The translations under genes and the position numbers were made by a program. Below, piece by piece: positions 16,151 through 25,672 of a DNA stretch of 64,000 bases. The DNA comes from an uncultured Alphaproteobacteria bacterium (GTDB lineage: Bacteria; Pseudomonadota; Alphaproteobacteria; Caulobacterales; Caulobacteraceae). The DNA is taken from NCBI GenBank assembly GCA_903822175.1, contig CAIJOB010000042.1, positions 186,001 through 250,000 on the forward strand. The letters run 5' to 3'. The notes below the pieces were generated by a model. That model saw only the letters and a program-made list of their open reading frames with translations. It was not told the origin of the DNA and did no database searches. Numbering within the stretch: the first letter of the stretch is position 1; every line of letters starts with the position of its first letter.

Positions 16151-17131
16151 CGGCGCGGGCCTGGCGGGCGGCAGCGAGGCCAGATAGGCCACGACATCGG
16201 CGATGTCGGCTTCGTTCAGGTGCGCGGTCGGCGCCTGCATGGACGTCACCGCGGGCCCAGCCCGCGCGCCGGTCTTGATGTCCCAGAGCATGCGGGCGAG
16301 GTAGGCGGCCGAGCGTCCGGCCAGCGCCGGCGTGTCGCCCATGCCGCGCAGATCCGCCCCGTGGCAGGCCGCGCAGGGCTGGCCGTTGTGGCCGCCGGCC
16401 TTCACCAGAGCCTCGCCGCGGGCGATGGCGCCGGGCGCGGCATAGGCGGTGACGCCGGCGTGCGGATCGCCCAGCATCATGCGATCGAAGTCGTCCGCCA
16501 CCTCGATCACCCGAGGGCCGGTCAGCTGAGGCGGTGCGCCGGGCGTCAGCTCGAACCAGCCGTAGTAGTTCGGATGGGTGGCCGGCGCCTGGGTGGCCTC
16601 GACGACGCGATAGCGCGGCAACTTAGGCAAGGCCGAGAAATAGGCGGCGGCCTGCGCCAACTCTTCATCGCTGACCTTCTTGGCGACTTCGATAATCTCA
16701 TGCGTCGCCGGACGGTCGTGCTCCCAAGACGCTCGGCGGCCGCTGCGAAACTCCTCGACCTGCTGGACGATGTAGGCGGCCGGCAGGCCTGCCAGATTCG
16801 GCGTGCCGATATAGCCCTGGCCGGTGACCATGTGACACTCGGCGCAAGCGTCCGGGCCGTCCTTGCGCGCCTGGACGATCACCGCCGGCGGCTTGGGATG
16901 CTCATCGGGGAACCAGTCGACCTGGATGTCGCCCTTGTTGATCTGTTCGCCGGTGAAGGTGAGCTTGCTGCCGGGCACATGCAGCGGTCCGGGCGGCGCT
17001 TCCGGCAGCGGCTGCTTCGGCGCGTCGATATAGGCCCACGACAGGGACACACCCGCGGGCGCCTTGGCCGGCCCGCAGGCGCTGAGCGCCACGGCCGCGG
17101 CGGCCAGCGTCAAGAACAGGCGTGAAGACAT
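16115..17131 (-). CDS. Dihaem cytochrome c lipoprotein
   Basis: The 338-residue protein has a lipoprotein signal with lipobox LSAC (cysteine 19) and two haem c attachment sites, CAECH at 96-100 and CAACH at 253-257. Each is followed by class I cytochrome sequence with later methionines as possible axial ligands. It should be a membrane-anchored periplasmic electron carrier, broadly like cytochrome c4 or c553-type proteins. No oxidase or dehydrogenase gene is adjacent, so its redox partner is unknown. The C-terminal coding sequence overlaps the convergent thioesterase gene by 36 bases. The N-terminal 90 residues before the first haem site are unusually long. Confidence 0.87.
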   Translation of the reverse strand: MSSRLFLTLAAAAVALSACGPAKAPAGVSLSWAYIDAPKQPLPEAPPGPLHVPGSKLTFTGEQINKGDIQVDWFPDEHPKPPAVIVQARKDGPDACAECHMVTGQGYIGTPNLAGLPAAYIVQQVEEFRSGRRASWEHDRPATHEIIEVAKKVSDEELAQAAAYFSALPKLPRYRVVEATQAPATHPNYYGWFELTPGAPPQLTGPRVIEVADDFDRMMLGDPHAGVTAYAAPGAIARGEALVKAGGHNGQPCAACHGADLRGMGDTPALAGRSAAYLARMLWDIKTGARAGPAVTSMQAPTAHLNEADIADVVAYLASLPPARPAPSASGADKEVAP

Positions 17132-17217
17132 GGTTTGTGGCCCCTTAGTCTAGCGAGCGCTAGACGTCCGGCCTCGGCGACGCCACTGCACATTTTTGAT
17201 TGCCGCCGACTGAAGGG

Positions 17218-18204
17218 TCAGCTTGCCGGATGCGCCGCCATTTCGGTCTTCACCTGCTCGAGCTTGGCCTGGGCGGTGGAAAGCGCCGCGGCGTCGCCCT
17301 TGGCCTTCGCCTGCACCACCTCGCCGGTCGCCTCCATCTCGCGCACGGGCAAGAGGTGGGTGTTGTCGGCGTGCTTGAAGGCGCCGGTCTGGATGCGCTC
17401 GAGGATGGCGCGCTGGCGCTTGGCCTCGTCGGTGTCGCCGACGCCGTAGCTGAAGATGAAATCGGCGACCTTCTTCTTCACCGCCGGGTCGAGGTCGGCG
17501 CGCCAGACCATCGGGTCCTCCGGAATGGTCGGCGAGGTCCAGATCACCTGCAGGGCGGCCAGCGCCTTCTTCGACTGCTCGGTGTTGATCGCCGCCAGCC
17601 GGTCCATGGAGCGGGTGTTGTCGGTCGCCGCCGGCAGGACGCCATTGGCCACCGAGTAGAGGTTCGCCTCGGCGCTGGCCGAGCGGACGGTCTTGAAGCA
17701 CTTCACCGGATCGATGCCCTTGGGCCCAAACAGGTAGGTATTGGGCGCCAGCGTGCCGGAGGTCGATTTCGCGTCGCCCATGCCGAAGTCCATGGTCTGG
17801 CCGCACTTGAGCAGCTTATCCAGCGTGATCCCCGAGCCCTGCTTGACGATGATCACGCCCTGATAGCCGTCCTGGCCGTGGGGATGGGTCGTCCGCGCAA
17901 AGACCTCGCCGCCGGCCCGGCGCACCGCCTCCAGCCCCGACTGGTTGGTGAACCAGCCGAGGTCCGACTGCTTGAACCGCATGGCCTCCACCAGGGCGGA
18001 GTAGTTCGAGCCGAAGAACGGCTTCACCGTCAGGCCGGTGGCCGTCTCCATGTCCTTCAGGAACGGCCCCCATTCCTGCATCTGCGTCTGGGTCGCCTCG
18101 GTGGAGACGATCGAGAAGGTCAGCGTCTTGGGCGGCGCGGGCTTCGGCGCGCAAGCGGCGAGGGCGAGCAGGGCGGTGGCGAGAGTGAGGGCGAGGCGTT
18201 TCAT
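17218..18204 (-). CDS. PhnD-like phosphate/phosphonate-binding lipoprotein
   Basis: The 328-residue product has a lipoprotein signal (LAAC lipobox near residue 18) and a PhnD/SsuA-like periplasmic binding fold. Visible features are [40 protein letters not shown] and the sequence [14 protein letters not shown], the usual ligand loop. It would capture phosphonate, phosphite or a similar anion for an ABC transporter. No permease or ATPase gene is next to it, so it is an orphan binding protein here. It is divergent from lysK, with 96 bases between. The ATG at 18204 begins the signal peptide; the frame stays open further upstream, antisense to lysK. Confidence 0.85.
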   Translation of the reverse strand: MKRLALTLATALLALAACAPKPAPPKTLTFSIVSTEATQTQMQEWGPFLKDMETATGLTVKPFFGSNYSALVEAMRFKQSDLGWFTNQSGLEAVRRAGGEVFARTTHPHGQDGYQGVIIVKQGSGITLDKLLKCGQTMDFGMGDAKSTSGTLAPNTYLFGPKGIDPVKCFKTVRSASAEANLYSVANGVLPAATDNTRSMDRLAAINTEQSKKALAALQVIWTSPTIPEDPMVWRADLDPAVKKKVADFIFSYGVGDTDEAKRQRAILERIQTGAFKHADNTHLLPVREMEATGEVVQAKAKGDAAALSTAQAKLEQVKTEMAAHPAS

Positions 18205-18300
18205 GGCCCGACCATAGCGCAGCTTTTGCGACAGGTCGGCAACGGGTCTTCTGAGCGAAACGCCTTGAGCCGGCGCCCCATGGGCGTTACCCGCAGCGCC

Positions 18301-19998
18301 ATGTCGTCCCAATCCACCTTGCAAGGTCTCTCCGCCCAAGCCCGCGACGCCAAGAGCTGGCCGTTCGAACAGGCGCGCGCATTGCTTGAGCGCATCACGC
18401 GTCTGCGGCTGTCCGACGCGGAGCGCGACCTGGCCGCGACTCTGTTCGCGCGGGGTGAGTTCGCGCAGGCCGTCCAGACCCTGCCGGCGCTGGGCAAGCC
18501 GGTGATTTTCGAGACCGGCTATGGGCCGTCGGGCCTGCCGCACGTGGGCACCTTTGGCGAGGTGGCGCGCACGACCATGGTGCGGACCGCGTTCCGGGCG
18601 CTGACCGAGGACGCGCTGCCGACCCGGCTGATCGCGTTTTCCGACGACATGGACGGCCTGCGCAAGGTGCCGGGCAACATCCCCAATCCGGAATCGCTGG
18701 AGCCCTATCTGGAGATGCCGCTGACCGTGGTCCCCGACCCGTTCGGCACCCACGACAGCTTCGGCGCGCACAACAATGCGCGGCTGCGGGCGTTCCTGGA
18801 TTCCTTCGGCTTCGAGTACGAGTTCTATTCGGCCAGCGAATGCTATCGGTCTGGCCAGTTCGACACCGTGCTGCTGCGGGCGCTCGCCAGGCACGACGAG
18901 CTCCTCAAGGTGCTGCTGCCGACCTTCCGCGAGGAGCGGCAGGCGACCTATTCGCCGTTCCTGCCGATCAGCCCCAAGACCGGCAAGGTGCTGCAGGTCC
19001 CGACCACCAGCTACAACGTCGAGGCCGGCACCATCACCTTCGACGACCCCGACGGCGGCCCGACCGAGGTCCCGGTGACCGGCGGCGCCGTGAAGATGCA
19101 GTGGTACGCCGACTGGGCCACCCGCTGGGCGGCGCTGGGTATCGACTATGAGATGGCCGGCAAGGACCTGATCGAGTCGGTGAAGCTATCGGGCCGGCTG
19201 ACCCGCATCCTGGGCGGCGAGGCGCCCGAGGGGTTCAACTATGAACTCTTCCTCGACGAGCAGAACCAGAAGATCAGCAAGACCAAGGGCAACGGTTTTT
19301 CGATGGAGGAGTGGCTGCGCTACGCCACGCCGGAGAGCCTCGCCTACTACATGTTCCAGTCGCCGCGCTCCTCGAAGCGGCTCTATTTCGACGTCGCGCC
19401 CAAGGCGGCGGACGAATATCTGCAGCAGCTCGACGCCTACAATCGCAAGAAGGCCGAGGGATCGAACGAGACCCAGATCGACAATCCGGCCTGGCACGTC
19501 CACCACGGCTCACCGCCCGCACACGGGTCGCCGGTGACCTTCGCGCTCTTGCTGAACCTGGTGTCGGCGGCGGACGCCTCGACCAAGGAGATCCTCTGGG
19601 GGTTCCTGTCGCGCTATCTGCCGGGCGCAACGCCTGCGAGTGAGCCGCTGCTCGACCACCTGGCCGGCTATGCGATCAACTACTACGAGGACTTCGTGCG
19701 GCCCTCGAAGGTGTTCCGCGCGCCGACCGACCAGGAACGCGCGGCCATTGAGGCGCTGGCCGCCAAGCTGAAGGCGCTGCCGGCGGATGCGGACGCCGAG
19801 GCGATCCAGAACGAGGTCTTCGAGGTCGGCAAGGCGGCCGGTTTCGAACCGCTGCGCGCCTGGTTCTCGGCCCTCTACGAGGTGCTGCTCGGCCAGAGTC
19901 AGGGCCCGCGCTTCGGCTCCTTCGTGGCGATCTTCGGCGTCGAGCGGACCCTGGCGCTCATTGCAAAGGCGTTGGCCGGCGAGCTCGTGGCAAGTTGA
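18301..19998 (+). CDS. lysK: Lysyl-tRNA synthetase, class I
   Basis: The 565-residue enzyme charges tRNA-Lys. It has the class I Rossmann signatures: [15 protein letters not shown] (HIGH-equivalent) near residue 76 and KISKTKG at 324-330 (KMSKS-equivalent). The class I form is the archaeal-type LysRS that alphaproteobacteria use in place of the class II enzyme. The C-terminal helical anticodon-binding part is present and the length is normal. The ATG at 18301 is used. An in-frame ATG at 18280 would add seven residues, and neither has a strong Shine-Dalgarno. A short hairpin follows the stop at 20012-20029. Confidence 0.93.
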   Translation: MSSQSTLQGLSAQARDAKSWPFEQARALLERITRLRLSDAERDLAATLFARGEFAQAVQTLPALGKPVIFETGYGPSGLPHVGTFGEVARTTMVRTAFRALTEDALPTRLIAFSDDMDGLRKVPGNIPNPESLEPYLEMPLTVVPDPFGTHDSFGAHNNARLRAFLDSFGFEYEFYSASECYRSGQFDTVLLRALARHDELLKVLLPTFREERQATYSPFLPISPKTGKVLQVPTTSYNVEAGTITFDDPDGGPTEVPVTGGAVKMQWYADWATRWAALGIDYEMAGKDLIESVKLSGRLTRILGGEAPEGFNYELFLDEQNQKISKTKGNGFSMEEWLRYATPESLAYYMFQSPRSSKRLYFDVAPKAADEYLQQLDAYNRKKAEGSNETQIDNPAWHVHHGSPPAHGSPVTFALLLNLVSAADASTKEILWGFLSRYLPGATPASEPLLDHLAGYAINYYEDFVRPSKVFRAPTDQERAAIEALAAKLKALPADADAEAIQNEVFEVGKAAGFEPLRAWFSALYEVLLGQSQGPRFGSFVAIFGVERTLALIAKALAGELVAS

Positions 19999-20011
19999 GC
20001 TGGACTGACTA

Positions 20012-20029
20012 CATCGCAACCGTGCGATG
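20012..20029 (+). terminator. Possible stem-loop after lysK
   Basis: CATCGCA (20012-20018) pairs with TGCGATG (20023-20029) around an ACCG loop, 14 bases after the lysK stop. Outer bases CTGGA and TCCAG could extend it. No T-run follows, so it may be a weak terminator or an RNA-stability hairpin. Confidence 0.35.
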
Positions 20030-20062
20030 CCTATCCAGTTAGATGATGATCAACCTCACTGC

Positions 20063-20647
20063 TCACGGCCTAAGTATGTGCGGCTCATCGCCGGCGATAT
20101 TGTCGCTCCCAACGTCAGCGCCGAGTGACCTAAGGCGTTTGCGCCACTTTTCGATGTCAGACCGCAGCGGTTCATAAGCTTTCTTCAGCTTGACGGCCGG
20201 TACATGGGCCGATCCCAAGGCGGCTCGCTCTAAGTCAAGGAGCATGAAGTTCAGCGAGGTCCTCATGTTCAGCGCGCCTATCATCAGATCGTCCGAGAGA
20301 AACTGAAGTTTGATGGCATCCTCTGTGGCCATCAACGCGCTGGTTAAAGCAACCCGGACTGCTTGTGTTTCAATGGTCGCTTGATCGGTCGCCTTATCAT
20401 TGGCGTTGAAGTACATTCGCACCAAGGCGTGAGCGTGCCCGAGATAGGCGAAGAACGCACGCCGCCGGCGAGCACCTTCGTTCAAAGCGAGGGCAACGGG
20501 CGTCACCAAAGCGACAAAAACCGCCGCGAAGGTCGCAAAACCTGCCGTCCAGGTGCCAGCGCCCTCGTGTGCATCCATCCAGCAGACTAGCCAGCCCGCG
20601 CTACAGGCCTCTCTCGCGACCGCGATAGTTCCTTGAACAGCGACCAT
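20063..20647 (-). CDS. Hypothetical membrane protein, lower-GC island
   Basis: The 194-residue product has one clear membrane segment near residues 33-58 (GFATFAAVFVALVTPVALAL). A soluble, helix-rich C-terminal region follows (AVRVALTSALMATEDAIKL, RSDIEKWRKRLRSLG). I do not recognise a family. The layout, one membrane helix and a cytoplasmic helical domain, recalls small hypothetical proteins of mobile or defence-related origin, but nothing proves that. The ATG at 20647 has GGGGAG seven bases upstream, and another ATG is at 20659. The gene's base composition is about 54% G+C in sampled lines against about 68% next door, and its codons are more AT-rich, which suggests acquisition by transfer. 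Confidence 0.65.
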   Translation of the reverse strand: MVAVQGTIAVAREACSAGWLVCWMDAHEGAGTWTAGFATFAAVFVALVTPVALALNEGARRRRAFFAYLGHAHALVRMYFNANDKATDQATIETQAVRVALTSALMATEDAIKLQFLSDDLMIGALNMRTSLNFMLLDLERAALGSAHVPAVKLKKAYEPLRSDIEKWRKRLRSLGADVGSDNIAGDEPHILRP

Positions 20648-20687
20648 CGAGCTCCCCACATCTGCGCGGATTCACTGCGTCAGGATG

Positions 20688-23153
20688 CTAGAAATCCCCG
20701 TCGTCGTCTTCGCCGATCGGCATGCCGGGCGGGATTTCGACGCGCATCTTCGGGTCGGCGAGCACGCGCTTCAGCTCCTCCTTGTCGCCGATCAGACGGG
20801 CCAGGTAGAGCCGCGTCGCGCGGTCGGAGGGGTCGGCGCCCGGCGCGGCCTTCAGCTTGCCGGCCAGGTCGTCGAGCGCCTGGTCGATCTCGGCGGCGGC
20901 GTTTGGCGAGGTGGCGGCCTGGCGCGCCGCAGCGGCCAGTTCCAGCACCGTGCGGACCTGCACGCGCCTAGCGATCTCGGCGTAGCGGCCGGCGGCGGGT
21001 TTGAAGGCCGCGTCGAGCATCCGCCCGGCCAGTTCGCCGACGCCGGGCTGGTTGGCGTCGCGGCGATGCTGGTCGACCATGCGGTTCAGGCGGTCGGGCG
21101 AGGTGAGCGTATCCAGCACGACGGCGGCCCCCACATCGGCGGCGGCCAAGCTGTCGTAGATCGAGCCGGCGGCGGTGGGGATGGTCTCGATGCTGGTCTG
21201 GCGGTCCGGCCGGCCGGACTGGCCCGACGACAGGATGGCGACCAGCCGCTCTGGCGTGTCCAGCGCCTCGGGCGTCATGGCGGCGAGCAGGGAGCCGATG
21301 GCCTGGCGCTGGCGGTCGGCCGGGACCAGCTTGGCGACCGCGCTGACGTCGCCCTTAATGCCGTAGCCGAAATCGACGCCGCCCACCGACTTGGACGCCG
21401 CCTCCACCTGATAGCGGTGCAGCAGGTAGATCGGCACGAATTTGCGGCGCAGCGCCTCCAGCGCCTCATCGGGCCTCAGCGCGCGTTCTCCGAACTGATC
21501 CAGCGCGACCTTGCGCACCGCCATCATCCGGTCGAGCTCGGCGATGGGGTCGGCGCCGTCGTCCCAGATCGCGCCGTCTGGATGGCCGGAGTTCACCGGC
21601 CGGGCGTCATCGTCCTGTACGAAGCGCAGCTTCTCGGTCGCCGCCTTGGCCTTGGCGTCGAGGATCTTGCGGCCGGCCGGGCCGGCCGGAACCTCGCTGT
21701 AGAGCCAGTCGACGATGAACCGGTCCCACTCGCCGATGTCCTTCCCGTAGGCGTCGGAGAGGTCGATCTTGCCGCCGGTCAGCTTCACGCGTGGCGGCGG
21801 GTAATCCATCACCGAGGTGCGGCCTTGCGTCGAAGCGCCGAAGTTGTGCGCGAAGCCCAGCGTGTGGCCGACCTCGTGGGCCGAGAGCTCGCGCAGGCGG
21901 CTGATGGAGACCTGCACCGGATCGTTGGGACCGCCCTTGCCGTCCTCGTCGGCGCCGACCAGGCCCTCGAAGATCAGCATGTCCTGCCGCACCCGCAGCG
22001 AGCCCAGCAGGACCGAGCCCTTGACGATCTCGCCGGTGCGCGGGTCGGTGATCGACTGGCCGTAGGACCAGCCCCGCGTGGCGCGGTCCACCCAGTTGAT
22101 GACGTTGTAGCGCACGTCCAGCGGGTCGGCGCCCTCCGGCATGATTTCCACGCGGTAGGCGTCCTTGAAGCCGGCCGCCTCGAAGGCCTTGGCCCACCAG
22201 GACGCGCCTTGCAGGAGCGCGGTCTTCACCGGCTCCGGGGCGGCGCGGTCGACGTAGTAGACGATGGGCTTCTTGACCGGCGACAGCGCCTTCGAAGGAT
22301 CGGTCTTCTCCAGGCGGTGGCGCGGCGCCAGACGGATGGCGATGTCCTTATCGAGCGGGGTCGAATAGTCGTAGACGATCGAATTGAAGCCGCCGGTGCG
22401 CGGATCGGAGATGCGCGGGACGTAGCCCGGTTCCGGCAGCTTAATCAGGCTATGCCGCACGGTCAGCGTGATCGACTTGGCTTCAGGCGCGATATTGCGC
22501 ACCTCGGCGCTTGGCGTGTCGGACGCGAAAGTCTGACGGGCCTCGAACTCCAGGTTCAGCGGGAAAACCTTCACGGCGGCGGGATCGGCGACCGACAGGT
22601 CCGGCACGAGCTTGTAGCCGCGCTCGCCGCTGCGCTGCAGGTCGCCGGCGATGTCCTCGGCGTCGCGGGTCAGGAAGGTGGAGAGATCGATCAGCACCCG
22701 GCCATCGCTGGTCAGGCCCTCGACCTTGCCGGCCCAGACCGTGGAGACGGCGAAGGCGTCGCGGGCAGCGGCCTGTTCGTCGGCCGAGCCGTGGGTGGCG
22801 ACGAAGCGCGGGTTCTCGTACTCGGCGATCACCTTGGCCCCGATCCGGCGGAAGACCAGGATCTTCGACTGGCTGACCCGGGCGCGGTCGAGGCCGATGG
22901 GCGCCGAGCCCAGGCCGGTCTTCAGCGCGGTCACATAGAGGAAGCGCCCGCTGACGCCGTCGGCGTCGGGCGCGGGCAGCGCGACCAGGATGCGGCCCTT
23001 CTCCTTGTCGACATAGGTGGGGAGCAGGCCCTCCTGGCGAGCCAGCCCGGCCACCACATCGGCGGGCTTTGCGGGCGCCTGAAACGCCAGGGCCGGCGCA
23101 GCGGCCAACAGAAGAGCAGCGGCCGCCGCCGCGCCGAACAATCCACGCTTCAC
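20688..23153 (-). CDS. Secreted zinc-dependent metalloprotease (DUF5117/DUF5118 type)
   Basis: The 821-residue protein has a signal peptide (RGLFGAAAAAALLLAAAPALA) and the metzincin motif HEVGHTLGFAHN at residues 426-437, giving three zinc histidines and the catalytic glutamate. A downstream SVMDYPPP is the usual Met-turn. The long N-terminal part matches the DUF5117/5118 arrangement, and the C-terminal third matches the companion DUF of this family. It is probably periplasmic or exported; substrates are unknown. The start is a GTG at 23153 with GGGGGA eight bases upstream, since the frame upstream of the signal peptide has no homology. It is divergent from the MerR gene. Confidence 0.88.
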   Translation of the reverse strand: MKRGLFGAAAAAALLLAAAPALAFQAPAKPADVVAGLARQEGLLPTYVDKEKGRILVALPAPDADGVSGRFLYVTALKTGLGSAPIGLDRARVSQSKILVFRRIGAKVIAEYENPRFVATHGSADEQAAARDAFAVSTVWAGKVEGLTSDGRVLIDLSTFLTRDAEDIAGDLQRSGERGYKLVPDLSVADPAAVKVFPLNLEFEARQTFASDTPSAEVRNIAPEAKSITLTVRHSLIKLPEPGYVPRISDPRTGGFNSIVYDYSTPLDKDIAIRLAPRHRLEKTDPSKALSPVKKPIVYYVDRAAPEPVKTALLQGASWWAKAFEAAGFKDAYRVEIMPEGADPLDVRYNVINWVDRATRGWSYGQSITDPRTGEIVKGSVLLGSLRVRQDMLIFEGLVGADEDGKGGPNDPVQVSISRLRELSAHEVGHTLGFAHNFGASTQGRTSVMDYPPPRVKLTGGKIDLSDAYGKDIGEWDRFIVDWLYSEVPAGPAGRKILDAKAKAATEKLRFVQDDDARPVNSGHPDGAIWDDGADPIAELDRMMAVRKVALDQFGERALRPDEALEALRRKFVPIYLLHRYQVEAASKSVGGVDFGYGIKGDVSAVAKLVPADRQRQAIGSLLAAMTPEALDTPERLVAILSSGQSGRPDRQTSIETIPTAAGSIYDSLAAADVGAAVVLDTLTSPDRLNRMVDQHRRDANQPGVGELAGRMLDAAFKPAAGRYAEIARRVQVRTVLELAAAARQAATSPNAAAEIDQALDDLAGKLKAAPGADPSDRATRLYLARLIGDKEELKRVLADPKMRVEIPPGMPIGEDDDGDF

Positions 23154-23269
23154 GAAATCGATCCCCCGAATGTTGCCTGCGCACACTAGGCGCAGCCTCC
23201 GCCCGCGGCCAAGCCGCTGGCCTTCCGGTTTGGCAATGAAACGTGAAGGGCGACGCAGCGTCAGCCGCC

Positions 23270-23284
23270 TTGACGTAAACGGAA
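23270..23284. promoter_or_regulatory. LiuR-like operator candidate
   Basis: TTGACGTAAACGGAA lies 72 bases before the MerR start. It resembles the TTKACGTWAACG pattern I recall for LiuR, the MerR-type regulator of branched-chain acyl-CoA catabolism. TTGACG could also act as a -35 element. The match is by memory and eye only. Confidence 0.4.
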
Positions 23285-23304
23285 GCATGGCTTTACGGTG
23301 TCAA

Positions 23305-23315
23305 TTACAGTGTAA
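23305..23315. promoter_or_regulatory. Short palindrome upstream of the MerR gene
   Basis: TTACAGTGTAA is symmetric about its central G and sits 41 bases before the MerR start codon. A related half-site TTTACGGTGT lies just upstream at 23293. It may be a second regulator-binding site for autoregulation, which is inference. Confidence 0.3.
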
Positions 23316-23355
23316 GCCTTTCCACCTACAGACCCGTGTCTCCGGGAGGACTTCG

Positions 23356-23835
23356 ATGCCCACGGACCTTCGCCGCCCCAACCGCACCTTCACGATCCGC
23401 CAGCTTTGCCTGGAGTTCAAATGCACGCCCCGGGCGCTGCGGTTCTATGAGGACAAGGGCCTGTTGGCCCCCGCCCGCGACGGCCTGAACCGCGTCTATT
23501 CCTATAAGGACCGCGCCCGGCTGCAGCTGATCCTGCGCGGCAAGCGGGTCGGCCTGGCGCTCGCCGAGATCGGTGAAATTCTCGATCTTTACGAGGTCGA
23601 TGACGGCGGCGCCCAGCAGGCGGCCAAGAGCTTGCGCAAATTCCAGGAACGGATCGTTGCGCTGGAGCACCAGAAGGTCGACATCGACAACGCCATCAAG
23701 GAACTGCGGGACGGCTGCGACGCGCTGGAAGCCCGGCTGACGCAAACCCGGCCAGACCTGCTGCCCCGCGCGGCGGACTACGATCAGATGTTGCGCCGCA
23801 GGCTCGATGGCGTGGAACATAGCGAAGCGAAGTAG
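23356..23835 (+). CDS. MerR-family transcriptional regulator
   Basis: The 159-residue protein has the N-terminal winged helix of MerR regulators: FTIRQLCLEFKCTPRALRF, YEDKGLLAPARDGLNRVY and LQLILRGKRVGLALAEIGEIL. A dimerisation coiled coil follows (residues about 85-125). It lacks the metal-binding cysteines of MerR/ZntR and resembles the LiuR-like group that controls acyl-CoA catabolism. The ATG at 23356 has a GGGAGGA Shine-Dalgarno five bases upstream. The acyl-CoA dehydrogenase gene begins 35 bases after its stop, so it probably regulates that gene and the OsmC gene behind it. Two possible operators lie upstream. Confidence 0.88.
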   Translation: MPTDLRRPNRTFTIRQLCLEFKCTPRALRFYEDKGLLAPARDGLNRVYSYKDRARLQLILRGKRVGLALAEIGEILDLYEVDDGGAQQAAKSLRKFQERIVALEHQKVDIDNAIKELRDGCDALEARLTQTRPDLLPRAADYDQMLRRRLDGVEHSEAK

Positions 23836-23870
23836 CCGCGTTCCCATCGCGGCTCAGGAAAGAGACCGCG

Positions 23871-25658
23871 ATGCCCTATCAGCCGCCCGTCCGCGACTAC
23901 GCCTTCATCCTGCGCGATCTGCTGGAGCTGGAGCGCTACGCCAATCTGCCGGCCTTCGCCGACGCGTCGATGGACACCGTCGATCAGATCCTGGAAGAGG
24001 CCGGCCGCTTCACCTCCGAGGTGCTGGCGCCCCTGAACAGCGTCGGCGACAAGGAAGGCTGCCACTGGGCGGCGGACAACACCGTCACCACGCCGAAAGG
24101 CTTCAAAGAAGCCTACCGCCAGCTGGTCGATGGCGGCTGGCCTGGCCTTGGCTCCGACCCGGCCTACGGCGGCCAGGGCCTGCCGCACGTGGTCAACCTC
24201 GCCTTCTCCGAGATGAGCTCGGCGGCCAACATGGCGTTCTCCATGTACCCGGGCCTGACCCACGGCGCCTATTCGGCGATCCATGCGGCGGGGACGCAGG
24301 AACAGAAGGACCTCTACCTGCCCAAGCTGGCGTCGTTCCAGTGGGGCGGGACCATGAACCTGACCGAGCCGCAGTGCGGCACGGACCTGGGCCTGCTGCG
24401 CACCAAGGCGGTCCCACAGGCGGATGGGACCTACCGGATCTCCGGCCAGAAGATCTGGATTTCCAGCGGCGAGCACGACCTGACCGAGAACATCGTCCAC
24501 CTGGTCCTGGCCCGCATCGAGGGTGCGCCGGCCGGCACGCGCGGGATAAGTCTCTTTATCGTACCCAAGTTCATTCCGGACAAGGGCGGCAATCCGGGCG
24601 CGCGCAACGCGGTCAAATGCCTGGGCCTGGAAGAGAAGATGGGCATCCACGGCAACGCCACCTGCGTGATCGCCCACGAGGAGGCCACCGGCTGGCTGAT
24701 CGGCGAGGAGAACCGGGGCCTGTCGATCATGTTCATCATGATGAATGAGGCGAGGCTCGGCGTCGGCATGCAGGGCGTCGCCCAGGCCGAGGCCGCCTAT
24801 CAGGCCGCCGCCGAGTTCGCCAAGGACCGCCTGCAGGGCCGCTCGCTCACCGGGGCGAAGAACCCCGACGGGCCGGCCGATCCGATCATCGTCCATCCCG
24901 ACGTGCGCCGGATGCTGATGGACGCCAAGGCGATCGTGCAGGGGGGCCGCGCCTTCCTGTTCTGGACCGCGCTGCACGGCGACCTGGCCGACGCCTCGCC
25001 CGACGAGGCGGTGCGCCAGAAGGGCCACGACTACATGGCGCTGATGACCCCGGTGCTGAAGGGCTTCCTCACCGACCGCGGCTTCGCCGTCTGTTCCGAC
25101 GCCATGCAGGTGCACGGCGGGTCGGGCTTCACTGAGCACTTCCCGGTCAGCCAGTACCTGCGCGATTGCCGCATCGCGCTCATCTACGAAGGCACCAACG
25201 GCATCCAGGCGCTGGACCTGGTGGGCCGCAAGCTGGCCGCCGAGGGCGGACGCGGGGTGATGGGCTTCTTCGCCGAACTCGACGGTTTCATCGCCGCGAA
25301 CGACGGCGACGCGGGTCTGAAGCCGTTCACCGAGGCGCTGGCCAAGGCCAAGGCCGAGCTGCAGGAGGCCACGATGTGGCTGATGCAGAATGGCCTCGCC
25401 AACCCCGACAACGCCGGCGCCGCGTCCACCGACTACCTGCATCTTTTCGGCCTGACCGCGCTTGCCTACATGTGGGCGATGATGGCGAAGACCGCGAACG
25501 CCAAGATCGCCGCCGGCGCGACCGATCCGCTCTATGCCGAGAAGCTCGCCGTGGGCCGCTACTACATCGCCCGCGTCCTGCCGGAGACCAGCTCGCGCCT
25601 CGCCAAGCTGAAGACCGGCGCGGAGACCCTGATGGCGCTCCCGGCGGACGCCTTCTGA
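23871..25658 (+). CDS. Acyl-CoA dehydrogenase (DmdC-like, with C-terminal extension)
   Basis: The 595-residue flavoenzyme has the N-terminal DUF-type helical domain (VRDYAFILRDLLELERY), the FAD/substrate-binding motifs TEPQCGTDLG, GQKIWISSGEHD, MGIHGNATC and MNEARLGVG, and the AMQVHGGSGFTEHFP and YEGTNGIQALDL motifs around the catalytic glutamate. A C-terminal extension of about 130 residues is characteristic of the long branch that includes 3-methylmercaptopropionyl-CoA dehydrogenase DmdC. The substrate cannot be fixed from sequence. A medium- or branched-chain acyl-CoA is equally possible. It lies between the MerR regulator and an OsmC gene, probably as one operon. Confidence 0.9.
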   Translation: MPYQPPVRDYAFILRDLLELERYANLPAFADASMDTVDQILEEAGRFTSEVLAPLNSVGDKEGCHWAADNTVTTPKGFKEAYRQLVDGGWPGLGSDPAYGGQGLPHVVNLAFSEMSSAANMAFSMYPGLTHGAYSAIHAAGTQEQKDLYLPKLASFQWGGTMNLTEPQCGTDLGLLRTKAVPQADGTYRISGQKIWISSGEHDLTENIVHLVLARIEGAPAGTRGISLFIVPKFIPDKGGNPGARNAVKCLGLEEKMGIHGNATCVIAHEEATGWLIGEENRGLSIMFIMMNEARLGVGMQGVAQAEAAYQAAAEFAKDRLQGRSLTGAKNPDGPADPIIVHPDVRRMLMDAKAIVQGGRAFLFWTALHGDLADASPDEAVRQKGHDYMALMTPVLKGFLTDRGFAVCSDAMQVHGGSGFTEHFPVSQYLRDCRIALIYEGTNGIQALDLVGRKLAAEGGRGVMGFFAELDGFIAANDGDAGLKPFTEALAKAKAELQEATMWLMQNGLANPDNAGAASTDYLHLFGLTALAYMWAMMAKTANAKIAAGATDPLYAEKLAVGRYYIARVLPETSSRLAKLKTGAETLMALPADAF

Positions 25659-25672
25659 AGGAGACGACGCCG

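Noticed and set aside
17200..18300. Extension of the lysK frame upstream over the PhnD-like gene
   Set aside because: It is antisense to the lipoprotein gene, and LysRS homology starts after 18301.
20685..23189. An 834-residue open frame on the plus strand across the metalloprotease gene
   Set aside because: It is a high-GC shadow of the metalloprotease coding sequence, which has a signal peptide and HExxH motif on the minus strand. The plus-strand sequence shows repetitive Arg/Gly/Val/Asp-rich composition and no motif.
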